Source: Geothrix limicola (lineage in GTDB: Bacteria; Acidobacteriota; Holophagae; Holophagales; Holophagaceae). From it: a stretch of DNA of 64,000 nucleotides. How positions within the stretch are numbered: position 1 is the first letter of the stretch; the number at the start of each line of letters is the position of its first letter. Where the stretch lies: contig NZ_BSDE01000007.1 of assembly GCF_030268085.1 (NCBI RefSeq), positions 1 to 64,000 on the forward strand. Reading direction: 5' to 3'. Below are positions 55,070-63,348 of the stretch, in pieces. The notes beneath the pieces were generated by a model that ran no database searches, was not told the DNA's origin, and was given only the letters and a program-made list of their open reading frames with translations. The position numbers and the translations under genes were made by a program.

Positions 55070-55561
55070 TCAGAGCCGGGCCGAGCCCACCAGGATGGTG
55101 GCCATGCGGACCGTCAGGAGGTCCGAGGGCGACCAGGGCCGAGACTGGCCGACCTGCTCGCAGCGCAGCAGGCCCTCGACCGCGCCTTTGCGCAGGATGG
55201 CCGAATCCAGCAGGCTGTGGATGTCCCCGGGTGCGAGGTAGTCCTCATGTAGGCAGCTCGTCCCAGGGTGGGTGCGCGCCTCAGGGGCCACGATGACCCG
55301 GGATTCCTCCAGGCACCAGAAGTAGTTCGGGAACCGGGATCTGGCCAGGGCCTCGCCCTGCCGGTGCAGCCGCGGGCCCGCCAGGTAGAGGTTCTCGCAG
55401 ACCAGCTGGTCACGGGATGGGGAGAGCCTCCACACGCTGACGCGGTCACAGGTCAGTTCCCGGGCGAGCAGTTCCGTGAGGCGGGCCAGGAATTGGGGCC
55501 AATCGAGCTTGTGGCCTTGGAAATCGCTGAGATGGCTTTGGAGAGACGCGCGGACGGACAT
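55070..55561 (-). CDS. GAF-domain protein
   Basis: 163 aa, one GAF domain: WPQFLARLTELLARELTCDRVSVWRLSPSRDQLVCENLY ... LRKGAVEGLLRCEQVGQSRPWSPSDLLTVRMATILVG. A good Shine-Dalgarno (GGGAG) precedes the ATG. There is no output domain. It probably binds a small ligand or acts as a free-standing sensor; its partner may be encoded elsewhere. Confidence 0.75.
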   Translation of the reverse strand: MSVRASLQSHLSDFQGHKLDWPQFLARLTELLARELTCDRVSVWRLSPSRDQLVCENLYLAGPRLHRQGEALARSRFPNYFWCLEESRVIVAPEARTHPGTSCLHEDYLAPGDIHSLLDSAILRKGAVEGLLRCEQVGQSRPWSPSDLLTVRMATILVGSARL

Positions 55562-55673
55562 GGTTCTCCCATCGGCTGCCGGAGCTTTTGAATCAAATCC
55601 GGGGCGCCAGATTCGAGTGCGGGAGGTCCGCCGGGGCCCTCAGAATGGAGGGATGGTCAGTCCCGAGGTCCGC

Positions 55674-57608
55674 ATGTCCGATCCCGTCCACGCCGCGCGT
55701 TACAGGGCCCTGATCCTGGCGGCCTCGACCCGCCCCGGCGCGCCGGGATCAGCCCCCCGGGTCCTCGTGGTGGACGTGGCCCGTCAGCGGCTGGGCCTCA
55801 TGGAAAAGGGCCGCCTGACCTTCGAGGCGGTGGTCTCCACGGCGAAGAACGGCCTGGGTTGCGAGGAGGGTTCGTACCGCACGCCCACGGGCTGGCACCG
55901 CATCCACGCGCGCATCGGCGCGGGGGCCGAGACGGGGAGCGTCTTCCGCAACCGTGTGGCCACCGGGGACGTCTGGCGGGGCGAGACGCGCGACGAGGAC
56001 CTGATCCTTACCCGCGTGCTCACCCTCGACGGCCTTGAAGAGGGCTGGAACCGGGGCCCGGGGCGGGATTCGCTGGAGCGGTTCATCTACCTGCACGGCA
56101 CCAACCAGGAGGCCCGGCTGGGATCGCCGGTATCCCATGGCTGCGTGCGGCTGTCCAACGCGGATGTGCTCGACCTGTTCGACCGCCTCGCCGAGGGCGA
56201 TCCCCTGCTCATCGCCGAAGGGACGGAGGGCGATGGCTTGGGGCTGGGCCGTCTCCATTTCGCCGGTGTGGGCGGCAGCGGCATGAGCGCCCTGGCCCAG
56301 TTCGTCGCGATGAAAGGAGGCCGGGCCAGCGGCAGCGACCGCAGCTTCGATCGCGGCCAGCGGACCGGCTCCAGGGCCCAGCTGGAGGCCCTGGGCGTGC
56401 GGCTGTTCCCGCAGGATGGCTCGGGACTGGAGGGCGATTGCGCCGCGCTGGTGGTGTCTACGGCGGTGGAAGAGGATGTGCCGGACGTGGTGGCGGCGCG
56501 GCGCCTGGGGATGCCCGTCCTCCATCGTTCCGAGCTGCTGGCTCACCTGGTGGCGCGGTACCGCACCGTGGCGGTGACTGGCACCAGCGGCAAATCCACG
56601 ACGGTGGCCATGATCTTCGAGATCCTCCGCGGCGCGGGCCGCGATCCCTCCGTGATCACGGGCGGCGACCTGGCGGCGCTGCAGGGGGAGGGGCTCTGGG
56701 GCAATGCCTGGGCGGGAGCCTCCGACCTGCTGGTCATCGAGGCCGACGAAAGCGACGGCTCCGTGGTGCGCTACCACCCCGCGGTGGGCGTGCTGCTGAA
56801 CCTGCAGCGGGACCACAAGGAAATGGACGTGGTGGCGGACATGTTCCGTCGCTTCCAACCCCAGGTGCGGGAAGCCCTCGTGGTGGGCGACGCGGAAAAC
56901 ATGCGTGAATTCGCGACGGGCGCCACGGTCTTCGGATTTGGGCCCGAGGCCGACCTGCGGGCCGAAGAGGTGGTGCTGGATGCCGACGGTTCCACCTTCC
57001 GCGTGGGCAGCACCTCCTTCCGGCTGCCCGTGCCCGGGCGGCACAACGTGGAAAACGCCCTGGCCGCCCTGGCGGCCTGCCGGGCCCTGGGGGTGCAGCT
57101 AGAAGCCATGGCGGGGCCGCTCTCCGCGTTCCAGGGCGTGGCGCGGCGCTTCCAGGTGCTGGGCACGTGCGGGGGCGTCACCGTGGTGGACGATTTCGGC
57201 CACAACCCCGCCAAGGTGGCGGCCTCCATCCGCACCGCCCACCTGCGGGTGCGGGCCTCGGGAGGGCGCGTGCTGGCGGTCTTCCAGCCCCATGGCTTCG
57301 GCCCCCTGAAGTTCCTCCGGAGCGATTTCGTGGCGGCCTTTTCGGACGAGCTCGACCCACGGGATCGCCTGTGGTTCCTCGATGTCTTCTATGCCGGCGG
57401 CACGGCTGCCAGGGACATCAGCAGCGCGGAGGTGGTGGGCGATCTCGTGGCCCGTGGAGTGGCCGCTGAGCATGCGCCGTCACGGGGATGGCTCGTGCAG
57501 CGGCTGGCGGCCGAAGCGAAAGCGGGAGACCTCATCCTGCTCATGGGCGCGCGCGACCCTTCGCTCACGGAGCTGGCGAAAGCCATCCTCGAGGCGCTTC
57601 CGGTCTGA
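55674..57608 (+). CDS. L,D-transpeptidase (YkuD) - MurC/Mpl-like ligase fusion
   Basis: 644 aa from the ATG at 55674 (GAGG five bases upstream); ATG 55653 is possible. Residues 28-182 are a YkuD domain: VLVVDVARQRLGLME, and H141 with SHGC at 154-157 in HGTN...SPVSHGCVRLSN, the catalytic Cys site. Residues 192-640 are a Mur ligase: GVGGSGMSALAQF, P-loop VTGTSGKSTT (301-310), EADESDGS, PGRHNVENALAAL and DDFGHNPAKV, closest to MurC/Mpl. No signal peptide or membrane helix is seen, so the YkuD domain would be cytoplasmic, which is very unusual. A role in recycling murein peptides is inferred. Confidence 0.88.
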   Translation: MSDPVHAARYRALILAASTRPGAPGSAPRVLVVDVARQRLGLMEKGRLTFEAVVSTAKNGLGCEEGSYRTPTGWHRIHARIGAGAETGSVFRNRVATGDVWRGETRDEDLILTRVLTLDGLEEGWNRGPGRDSLERFIYLHGTNQEARLGSPVSHGCVRLSNADVLDLFDRLAEGDPLLIAEGTEGDGLGLGRLHFAGVGGSGMSALAQFVAMKGGRASGSDRSFDRGQRTGSRAQLEALGVRLFPQDGSGLEGDCAALVVSTAVEEDVPDVVAARRLGMPVLHRSELLAHLVARYRTVAVTGTSGKSTTVAMIFEILRGAGRDPSVITGGDLAALQGEGLWGNAWAGASDLLVIEADESDGSVVRYHPAVGVLLNLQRDHKEMDVVADMFRRFQPQVREALVVGDAENMREFATGATVFGFGPEADLRAEEVVLDADGSTFRVGSTSFRLPVPGRHNVENALAALAACRALGVQLEAMAGPLSAFQGVARRFQVLGTCGGVTVVDDFGHNPAKVAASIRTAHLRVRASGGRVLAVFQPHGFGPLKFLRSDFVAAFSDELDPRDRLWFLDVFYAGGTAARDISSAEVVGDLVARGVAAEHAPSRGWLVQRLAAEAKAGDLILLMGARDPSLTELAKAILEALPV

Positions 57609-57639
57609 ACCAGGCCCCGGTTCGCGGTACCCTCGAAGG

Positions 57640-58431
57640 ATGGAACCGACGACCCTCCGCGCTGTCATGGCCGCGCTCCGCAAGCCGGAGACGGGCTGCC
57701 CCTGGGATTTGAAGCAGGACCACCAAAGCCTGGCCCGCTACCTCCGCGAGGAGGCGGCCGAGGTGCTGGAGGCCCTGGCGGCGCTCCGACCCGGAGATCC
57801 GGCCACCGAGGCCCATCTGTGCGAGGAGCTGGGAGACCTTTGGCTGCAGGTCGCCTTCCACGCCCAGTTGGCGGCGGATCGCGGGGCCTGGGACATCCAC
57901 GACGTGGAGCGCGCCATCGTCCAGAAGCTCGTGCGGCGGCATCCCCACGTGTTCGCGGAGGTGGATGTGGAGGGCGCCGACGAGGTGCTCACCAACTGGG
58001 CCGCCATCAAGCGCGAGGAGAAGGGCCAGGCCGCGGATCATGAGCCGCGCCTGCTGGATGGCATTCCCGCCTCGCTGTCGCCCATGGATGAGGCGCTGGA
58101 GATCGGCCGCCGCTGTGCCAAGGTGGGCTTCGAATGGCCTGATCTGGAGGGCGTCCTCGACAAGGTGAAGGAGGAGGTGGGCGAACTGCAGGCCGAATCC
58201 GATCCCGTGCGTGTGGAAGAGGAATTCGGCGACGTGCTGTTCAGTCTCATGCAGTGGGCCCGTAAGAAGGGCGTGGATCCTGACGCTGCCTTGCGGCGTC
58301 AGATGATCCGCTTCAAGGGCCGTTTCGCCTCTGTGGAAGACGATGCCAGGGCCGCAGGCGGCTGGGAGCAACGCGACCTCGATCAGATGGAAGAGGCTTG
58401 GCAGGCGGCGAAGCGAAAGGGGAAGGCGTGA
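57640..58431 (+). CDS. mazG: Nucleoside triphosphate pyrophosphohydrolase MazG
   Basis: 263 aa, the two-domain form. N-terminal domain: GCPWDLKQDHQSLARYLREEAAEVLEAL and EELGDLWLQVAFHAQLA. C-terminal domain: KVKEEVGELQAESDPVRVEEEFGDVLFSLMQWAR. The E-x2-E...E-x2-D magnesium sites are intact in both. It hydrolyses non-canonical NTPs to NMP + PPi and may lower ppGpp. The stop overlaps the next start by one base. Confidence 0.95.
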   Translation: MEPTTLRAVMAALRKPETGCPWDLKQDHQSLARYLREEAAEVLEALAALRPGDPATEAHLCEELGDLWLQVAFHAQLAADRGAWDIHDVERAIVQKLVRRHPHVFAEVDVEGADEVLTNWAAIKREEKGQAADHEPRLLDGIPASLSPMDEALEIGRRCAKVGFEWPDLEGVLDKVKEEVGELQAESDPVRVEEEFGDVLFSLMQWARKKGVDPDAALRRQMIRFKGRFASVEDDARAAGGWEQRDLDQMEEAWQAAKRKGKA

Positions 58432-58949
58432 TGGCGATGCTGATGCTATTGTCTCGCCCCGCGGCCCCGCCACTTGTCTGGTTGCTGCTTTTCATTCCCG
58501 TGGTTTTTCTGGCGACGACCTGGATCACGAACCACTTCATGGGGACCTTCGCCATGTACCGGGACTGGCCTGCCGACCCCAACGATGTCATCGAGCAGAA
58601 TGCGGGCTGGCAGCAGGTCGAGTTCGGCGCCTTCCGGGGCCACTGCCCCATGTCCATCAAGTTCGGGCGGCGCTGCCTGCACCTCAAACAGCCCTTCCCG
58701 TTTCAGCCGCTCTTCTGGCTGGGGCCAGCCTCCATTCCTTGGAGCGAGGTGCTGCTGGAAAAAGAGCCGAAGGATTCCTGGTGGGCCTTCCTCAGCCCGG
58801 CCGAATTCCGTCTGGGTGCGGGTGGACGGATGATCCGATTGCGGGGGAAGGCGGCCAAAACGCTGATGGAAAAAGTGAGGGAAAAACAAGGTCAGGGGAT
58901 CGGATTACCACCCCCCATGGCAGGATCTTCACCCATCCGCCCGAAGTGA
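58431..58949 (+). CDS. Membrane-anchored protein of unknown function
   Basis: 172 aa from the ATG overlapping the mazG stop, with GGAAGG upstream. One hydrophobic helix (PLVWLLLFIPVVFLATTWI) near the N terminus, then a soluble part of about 130 residues with short strands (QQVEFGAFRGHCPMSIKFGRRCLHL, IPWSEVLLEKEPKDSW), reminiscent of a PH-like fold but without a match I trust. Co-translated with mazG. Function unknown. Confidence 0.65.
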   Translation: MAMLMLLSRPAAPPLVWLLLFIPVVFLATTWITNHFMGTFAMYRDWPADPNDVIEQNAGWQQVEFGAFRGHCPMSIKFGRRCLHLKQPFPFQPLFWLGPASIPWSEVLLEKEPKDSWWAFLSPAEFRLGAGGRMIRLRGKAAKTLMEKVREKQGQGIGLPPPMAGSSPIRPK

Positions 58950-58994
58950 ATGGACGCTTAAAAAAAAGAATTGAATAAGCGGAGGTTCGCGGAG

Positions 58995-59080
58995 AAGCGG
59001 AGGAGAGCGGAGAAAAAGCAAAAGGCATCAGGCCGTTTTCAGTTCTCTGCTTTCCTCAGCCCCTCCGTTCTCCTCCGCTT
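58995..59080. repeat. Long inverted repeat built from CCGC/GCGG units
   Basis: 18 bp at 58995-59012 (AAGCGGAGGAGAGCGGAG) pair with 59063-59080 with a single G-T difference. Inside, AAAGCA and TGCTTT can also pair. Related GCGGAG units repeat just to the left (58979-58994). It lies between convergent genes and lacks a T run. Likely a dispersed intergenic repeat rather than a plain terminator. Confidence 0.6.
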
Positions 59081-59125
59081 TAGAGATTCCTTTCCATCGT
59101 TGAGCCAGGGCGCTGCTTCAAAGCC

Positions 59126-60460
59126 TCAGGCGAACAGCTTCGACAATCCGAAGGCGACCACAGTGGAGACGCCCACGCCGATGAGGCCGGGGATCATGAA
59201 GCTATGGTTGAGGAGGTACTTGCCGATGCGCGTGGTGCCGGTGCGATCCATGTTGATGGCGGCCAAGTCGCTGGGATAGAAGGCGAAGAAGAAGTAGGCG
59301 TAGCTGGCGGGAATGAGGCCCAGCAGCAGGGGTGTGGGCAGGCCCAGGGCGTAGCCGAAGGGCAGCATGATGGTGAGCGTGGCTGCCTGGCTCTTCACGA
59401 AGGCCGAGACGCAGAACATGGCGATGGCAAAGGTCCAGGGCGCCACCTGCACCATGGCCTTGATGTTGGCGATGAGGTAGCCCTCGTTGGCCTTGATGAA
59501 GGTCTCGCTCATCCACGCGATGCCGAAGATCGATACCACGGCGATCATGCCCGCGATGAACACGCTGGATCGGGCGATCTCGGCGGCCTTCACCTTGGTG
59601 GCGAAGAGGATGAACGATCCGAAGGCCAGCATGATGATTTGCACGACGGTGGTCATGGGCACGGGCTTGCCGGCCACGAGGGGCAGCAGGGCTGGTTTCA
59701 GGGCGATGATGACGATGCTGATGACGCCCGCGAAGAAGAGACCCACGGACAGCTTGGCCGAGAAGGGAATCACCTTGTCCAGCGTCGTGACGTTGGCATC
59801 CAGGGCCTTGGCGAATTCGGGATCCTTCATGCGCTCGAGGAATTCGGGGTCCTGGTCCAGCTCTTTGCCGCGGTTGTAGCTCCAGGCCGCGGCGGCCAGC
59901 ACGCCGATGAGGCCCGCGGGCATGGTGACGCGGATGATGTCGAAGAGGCCCACCGGATGGCCGTTCTTGGCGGCCATAGCCAGGAAGGTGGTGACGGCGG
60001 CGGCCACGGGGCTGGCCGTGATGCCCATCTGCGAAGCCACGCTCGATATCGCCATGGGCCGCTCGGGGCGGATGCGCGTCTTCAGGGCCACGTCGGAAAT
60101 GACCGGCAGCAGCGCGTAGACTGCATGCCCCGTGCCCACGCAGACCGTGAGCAGGAAGGTGGACAGGGGCGCCAGGATGGTCACGTATTTCGGATTGGCC
60201 CGAAGCACGCGCTCCGTGAGTTGCACCAGGTAGTCGAGACCTCCTGCCACCTGCAACGTGGCCGAAGCCGTCACCACCGCGAGGATGATGAGCATCACGT
60301 CGATGGGCGGCGTCCCGGGCGCCACGCGGAAACCCAGCACCAGCACGGCCACGCCCAGACCGCCGATGAGGCCCAGGGCCACGCCGCCCTTGCGGATGCC
60401 GATGAGGATGGCGCCCAGCACGAGGACGAATTGAATCCAGAACATCAGAGCAGGCGACAT
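59126..60460 (-). CDS. dcuB: Anaerobic C4-dicarboxylate transporter DcuB
   Basis: 444 aa from the ATG at 60460 (AGGAG upstream), about 12 membrane helices. Seen: GGLDYLVQLTERVLRANPKYVTILAPLSTFLLT and the C-terminal YPSDLAAINMDRTGTTRIGKYLLNHSFMIPGLIGVGVS, which is closer to DcuB than DcuA. It exchanges fumarate and succinate during fumarate respiration, in the inner membrane. A Crp-like palindrome lies about 105-120 bases upstream of the start. Divergent from aroDE. Confidence 0.93.
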   Translation of the reverse strand: MSPALMFWIQFVLVLGAILIGIRKGGVALGLIGGLGVAVLVLGFRVAPGTPPIDVMLIILAVVTASATLQVAGGLDYLVQLTERVLRANPKYVTILAPLSTFLLTVCVGTGHAVYALLPVISDVALKTRIRPERPMAISSVASQMGITASPVAAAVTTFLAMAAKNGHPVGLFDIIRVTMPAGLIGVLAAAAWSYNRGKELDQDPEFLERMKDPEFAKALDANVTTLDKVIPFSAKLSVGLFFAGVISIVIIALKPALLPLVAGKPVPMTTVVQIIMLAFGSFILFATKVKAAEIARSSVFIAGMIAVVSIFGIAWMSETFIKANEGYLIANIKAMVQVAPWTFAIAMFCVSAFVKSQAATLTIMLPFGYALGLPTPLLLGLIPASYAYFFFAFYPSDLAAINMDRTGTTRIGKYLLNHSFMIPGLIGVGVSTVVAFGLSKLFA

Positions 60461-60564
60461 GTCTGTTTCTCCTGGGTGGGATTGGGTGGTCAGACCGCGC
60501 GGTTCACGTTGGGCGAAATAGTAGCAGATGGGTAGGTCGTTAAATATCGGTGGCAGATGGTGAT

Positions 60565-60580
60565 TGTGAGACGTATCACC
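60565..60580. promoter_or_regulatory. Crp/Fnr-family binding site
   Basis: TGTGA-GACGTA-TCACC matches the Crp consensus TGTGA-N6-TCACA with one difference. It lies between divergent dcuB and aroDE. On the minus strand an AT-rich TATTTA box follows about 20 bases downstream, compatible with activation of dcuB. Confidence 0.6.
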
Positions 60581-60680
60581 GCTCATAAAAGGCCTCCATC
60601 ATGAAAGCGAATGCTCTCAATCCTTTCCGGATGGTCGGAGGGAGGCGCGGGAGGTAGGATGGCGGAACCTGGATCTTGCC

Positions 60681-62048
60681 GTGAGCCCACTCCCCTTCCA
60701 TCTGGTTACTCTGACCCACCCCGAGTGGGAGCAGGCCCTCGTCTGCGCCAAGCGCCTGGGGGAGGACGCCCTCCCCGAACTGCGGCTGGACCTGTTTCCA
60801 GAAGCCGATCCCGAGGCCCTGGTGGATGCGCTGAGGCGCCGCTGCCTCGTGACCTGCCGGCGTGCCTCCGAAGGCGGGCGCTGGCCGGACGAGGACGAGG
60901 CGGGCCGCATCGCCCACCTGATGCGCGCGCTCAAGGGCCGACCCGCCTGGATGGATCTGGAATGGGACCTGCCCATTCCGCCCGAGCTCCAGCTCGCGCG
61001 CACCCACGTGCGGCTGCTCCGATCCATCCACGTCCAGCCAGGCACCTTCGATCTGGAAGCCCGCCTGCAGGCCCTGCCCGAAGGGGAGGCCTTCAAGTGG
61101 GTCGGCTGGGCCGGGCGCCTGGGTGACAACGGCCGCCTGCGGAAGCCCCTGGCCTGGGCCCGGGATCACGGCATTCGCCTCTCGGCCTTCCTCATGGGCC
61201 CCAAGGGCCTGCCCAGCCGCGCCATGCAGGCCGTCTGGGGCGGCGCCTTCACCTACGCGGCTCCCGACGATGGCCCCCCCGCCGCGCCGGGGCAGCTGCC
61301 GCTGTCGACCCTGCGCGCCTGGCGCAGCGCCCGGCTCCTCGTCGGTCACGGCCTGTGCGGTGTCATCGGCGATCCCGTGCTGCATTCCCGTGGGCCGGCC
61401 TTTCACAATCCGCGCTTCCAGGCTGCCTACAAGGATCTGATCTACCTGCCCCTCGCCTGCGCCGAGGCAGAGGAGGCCGTGGAGGCTCTCCAGGCCCTCG
61501 ACGTGCTGGGGCTCAGCATCACCGCGCCGCTGAAGCTGTCGTTGCCCGAGGCGCTGGGCCTGAAGGGTCCGCTGAACACGCTCTGGCGCCGGTCTCCCGG
61601 CGCAGGTTGGCAGGGCGCCAACACCGATGCCGAGGCCTTTGAACAATCATTGTCCAATCTGGCCCCGGGCCCGGTCCTGCTGCTCGGCGAAGGCGGCGTC
61701 GCCCAGACCAGCCGCGCGGTGCTCGAAGCCGCGGGCAGGGCCTTCCTCCAGGTTTCACGGCGGTGGCCCGCTTCCGTGGAGGCCGTTTCGGCCCTGGCGC
61801 CCGTGGGTGTGGTTCAAGCCACCAGCCTGGGCATGTCCCCCGAGGATCCCGCGCCCTTTCCCGAGTTGCTGGAAGCGACCCGCGCCAGCGCCGCCTGGGC
61901 GGTGGAGTGGATCTACAAGGAGGACACGGCCTTCGCCCTCTGGGCCCGGGAAGGGGGCCTGCACCTGGTGCCCGGCACGGCCCTCTTCGAGGCCCAGGCC
62001 CTGGCCCAGAGCCGCAGGTTCATCGAAGGCTGCGGGGGCGAAGGCTAG
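60681..62048 (+). CDS. aroDE: Bifunctional 3-dehydroquinate dehydratase / shikimate dehydrogenase
   Basis: 455 aa, GTG start. Residues 1-205 are a type I dehydroquinase (LRLDLFPEADPEAL, active His in LRSIHVQPGTFD, Schiff-base Lys in AFKWVGWAG). Residues 220-455 are an AroE-type shikimate dehydrogenase (GVIGDPVLHSRGPAFHN, catalytic Lys in SITAPLKLSL, ANTDAEAF, and a nucleotide-binding LLLGEGGVAQTSRAVL). It does two successive shikimate pathway steps. The fusion is usual in plants and known in some bacteria. The Ser at the second position of the HSxSP motif is Gly. The sigma-54-type regulator follows 19 bp later. Confidence 0.9.
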   Translation: MSPLPFHLVTLTHPEWEQALVCAKRLGEDALPELRLDLFPEADPEALVDALRRRCLVTCRRASEGGRWPDEDEAGRIAHLMRALKGRPAWMDLEWDLPIPPELQLARTHVRLLRSIHVQPGTFDLEARLQALPEGEAFKWVGWAGRLGDNGRLRKPLAWARDHGIRLSAFLMGPKGLPSRAMQAVWGGAFTYAAPDDGPPAAPGQLPLSTLRAWRSARLLVGHGLCGVIGDPVLHSRGPAFHNPRFQAAYKDLIYLPLACAEAEEAVEALQALDVLGLSITAPLKLSLPEALGLKGPLNTLWRRSPGAGWQGANTDAEAFEQSLSNLAPGPVLLLGEGGVAQTSRAVLEAAGRAFLQVSRRWPASVEAVSALAPVGVVQATSLGMSPEDPAPFPELLEATRASAAWAVEWIYKEDTAFALWAREGGLHLVPGTALFEAQALAQSRRFIEGCGGEG

Positions 62049-62067
62049 TCCTGCTAACGTGCCATTC

Positions 62068-63348
62068 ATGGACCTCCTGCTGGTCGAGGACAAGGACAGC
62101 TTCCGGCGCCTGCTGAGCCAGGCGCTGGCGGGATCGCTCTGGAAGGTCCAGGCCGTGGCGGATCCGCAGGAGGCACTGCGGGCCCTGGAATCCCAGCCCT
62201 TCCACGTGCTCGTCACGGATCTGCGCCTGCCGGGCATGAGCGGCCTTGAGCTGATCCGCCGCGCGCGGCGCCTGCATCCGGGCCTGCGCGTGGTGCTCAT
62301 GTCCGCCTTCGGTGAGCCCAGAGACATCGTGGAAGCCATGCGGCTGGGGGCGGACGATTTCCTGCCCAAGCCCTTCGACCTCGATGCCTTCCTCGCCCTG
62401 CTGGACCGCCTGCGGGCCCTCGTCGGCGCGCCGCCGCCGGATCCGACCGAACCCTGGATCGCACACAGCCCGGCCATGCAGGCCCTGGAGGCGGCACTCC
62501 GCCAGGCGGCCGCCTCCACCCTGCCCGTGGTGTTCCGCGGCGAGCGGGGTTCCGGTCGCGAGCGTTGCGCCCGGCGGCTGCACGCGCTCCGGCATCCGGC
62601 GGCCCCCTACCTGAGCCTGCCCGCGGCCACCCTGGGGCCCGAGGGGCCCGATCCCCGGACGCTCCAGCTGCTGGAGGGCGGAAGCCTCTACCTGGGCGGT
62701 CTGGAGCATCTGACCACCGCCGCGGCGGGAGCCCTGGCCCGGGCCATGGAAGGCGAGGCCGGACGCCGCCTGGCCTGGATGGGGGGCGTGGACGCCGAGG
62801 CCCCCCTGGACCCCGGCATCGCCCAGCGCCTGGGATCCCTGGAACTGCGCGTGCCCGCCCTCCGGGAGCGCCGCGAGGATCTGCTGGCCCTGGCGCGCCT
62901 GCTGCTGGAACAGGCGGCACGGCGCGAAGGCCGGCCTTCCCCATGGCTGGAGCGGAGCGCCGAGCGGCAGCTGCTCGAGCATGACTGGCCCGGCAACGTG
63001 CGCGAGCTGGAGGTGCTCGTGGGCCGCACCCTCCTCTTCGCCGAAGGCCACGCCGTCCGCCGGTTTCCGGACCTCGGCCTGGGCCAGGAAGCTCCACTCT
63101 GCCTGCCCTGGCCGGAGCCGGGCCCCCTGGAGGGTATGCTGAAGGCCGTGGCCCGGTCCGCCGAGGCGCAGCTGCTGAGGCGGGGGCTGGCCGAGGCCGA
63201 AGGGGACCTGCCACGGGCCGCGGAGGCTCTCGGCCTGACGGTGCGGACCCTCGCTCAACGCTTGCGGGATCATGGCATCCCTCTGGAAGATAGAGCATCG
63301 AGTCCCATCGCTGAGGGAGGCTCCGCGCCCCCCCGAAAGGCACCATGA
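62068..63348 (+). CDS. Degenerate sigma-54-type response regulator
   Basis: 426 aa. The receiver domain (1-118) is normal: EDKD, phospho-acceptor D51 in VTDLRLPGMSG and KPF. The central domain is AAA+ in shape but lost its working parts: Walker A is GERGSGRERC (Lys to Arg), the GAFTGA loop is missing from a shortened region, and Walker B is GGSLYLGGLEHL instead of GGTLFLDE. The later [18 protein letters not shown] segment and a Fis-type HTH (GDLPRAAEALGLTVRTLAQRL) remain. It probably binds DNA without activating sigma-54. Overlaps moxR by 4 nt. Confidence 0.85.
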   Translation: MDLLLVEDKDSFRRLLSQALAGSLWKVQAVADPQEALRALESQPFHVLVTDLRLPGMSGLELIRRARRLHPGLRVVLMSAFGEPRDIVEAMRLGADDFLPKPFDLDAFLALLDRLRALVGAPPPDPTEPWIAHSPAMQALEAALRQAAASTLPVVFRGERGSGRERCARRLHALRHPAAPYLSLPAATLGPEGPDPRTLQLLEGGSLYLGGLEHLTTAAAGALARAMEGEAGRRLAWMGGVDAEAPLDPGIAQRLGSLELRVPALRERREDLLALARLLLEQAARREGRPSPWLERSAERQLLEHDWPGNVRELEVLVGRTLLFAEGHAVRRFPDLGLGQEAPLCLPWPEPGPLEGMLKAVARSAEAQLLRRGLAEAEGDLPRAAEALGLTVRTLAQRLRDHGIPLEDRASSPIAEGGSAPPRKAP

